DNA from: Chondrilla cf. caribensis
Lineage: Eukaryota; Porifera; Demospongiae; Chondrillida; Chondrillidae
Length of the DNA: 64,000 nt
Assembly (NCBI GenBank): GCA_964020155.1
Contig: OZ026566.1
Location: forward strand, 4,230,151-4,294,150
Reading direction: 5' to 3'
In this document: positions 63,394 through 64,000 of the stretch, piece by piece
How positions within the stretch are numbered: position 1 is the stretch's first letter
Layout: every line of letters starts with the position of its first letter
Translations under genes and position numbers: made by a program
Notes under the pieces: generated by a model
The model's database searches: none
Told to the model about the DNA's origin: nothing
What the model saw: only the letters and a program-made list of their open reading frames with translations

Positions 63394-64000
63394 TGTGTGT
63401 GTGGTGTGTGTATGTGAAAGTATCTCAATTCAAGGACAACATAAGTCAACACACCAGAACACACTGAAAGAGCCCAAGAATAAGTTGATAAGTTCAAATG
63501 GAAAATGGAATGAATGAAAGTCAATTAACAAAGGATAATTTTCAGGTTCTCTCATTACTGCTAGCCAAGTTGAAACAACTCATGGCAGGCGCAAACAATA
63601 CCTTCTGAAAGCAGTGGTCTGTGTGAATCCCTATATTCAAAATGCCTGCACACAACTGCCCTGACCAGGATGAAGGTCATATCCTGGCATAGGCTCTGGA
63701 ATGATTGGTAGTCAGCAGGGCATGATTTGAGAATAAATGGGGACTTATACAGTCAGAAAAATGGCTACCAACAATTTTATAAAATGATTACATTATACAG
63801 TAGTTATATTATTATATTATATATTATGTTATATTATAATATAGTCATTAGGAAGAGTAAGTTACCATCTACACAAATGATGTGAATACTGTCAAAAAAT
63901 TATTGGGCAGTAGCAGCATTTTGGGAACACCCAATGAAAGAAGATTCGTTGACCGTTGTGCTCAAGGTTAAATTAGAGCCATGAGGGTTTCTAAGTATTT
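62720..64000. other. Unassigned right end with microsatellites
   Basis: Contains the 5' part of the fucosyltransferase gene (exon 1 not identified), GT repeats at 62802-62843 and 63299-63412, and an AT-rich palindromic stretch at ~63800-63845. No other gene recognised. Confidence 0.4.
63299..63412. repeat. GT microsatellite
   Basis: GT on the plus strand with several TGG/TAT interruptions. Confidence 0.9.

Overview
This window is eukaryotic nuclear DNA. It has spliced genes with GT-AG introns, animal orthologues, many CA/GT and CT microsatellites, and a 12-kb satellite array. Introns are small apart from repeat expansions, intergenic gaps are a few hundred bases, and one gene belongs to the POMP-like beta-helix plus multi-pass membrane type that I associate with early-branching animals. 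A sponge (Porifera, probably a demosponge) fits best. That placement is inference from gene content and compactness, not from a marker gene.

Layout. 1-1050: 27-bp and 30-bp tandem repeats, no convincing gene. 1051-9156 (-): ciliary kinesin KIF6, 24 exons. 9456-13322 (+): intronless 1288-aa beta-helix/multi-pass membrane protein. 13602-16105 (-): V-ATPase subunit D, 9 exons. 16253-17742 (+): unrecognised 277-aa protein. 18256-20316 (+): tRNA 2'-phosphotransferase TRPT1. 20610-33420: satellite territory. A diverged repeat (family C) lies on both outer edges, a ~187-bp satellite (A) lies inside it, and ~6.7 kb of a related satellite (B, 207/160 bp) in the opposite orientation forms the centre. 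33551-36694 (-): ACTR10. 36801-38436 (+): WRAP73. 38773-42549 (-): atlastin. 42695-44113 (+): RAB4. 44341-46051 (-): aldo-keto reductase. 46273-47820 (+): coiled-coil protein, possibly KNSTRN/SKAP-like. 48377-50040 (+): lysosomal glucosylceramidase. 50285-58959 (+): glycogen phosphorylase, 19 exons. 59299-60442 (+): BPNT1. 61155-62719 (-): alpha-1,3-fucosyltransferase, 5' exon not found.

Genes tend to alternate strand, giving five head-to-head pairs whose start codons lie about 106-300 bp apart, and several tail-to-tail pairs with short gaps. This implies shared bidirectional promoters. The genes are mostly housekeeping (acidification, glycogen and PAP metabolism, tRNA repair, endosomal and ER trafficking, dynactin and centrosome, cilia) and do not form one pathway.

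Exon models were built by reading splice sites and checking phase. Summed exon lengths are divisible by three for every complete model except glucosylceramidase, whose first junction is unresolved. The most unusual observations are the inverted A-B-A satellite with a perfect fold-back junction at 30971-31014, GT microsatellites that begin exactly at 5' splice donors in several genes, intronic tandem repeats that multiply donor-like sequences, an in-frame 15-residue repeat in the KIF6 tail, and several intronic hairpins resembling miRNA precursors or foldback elements.
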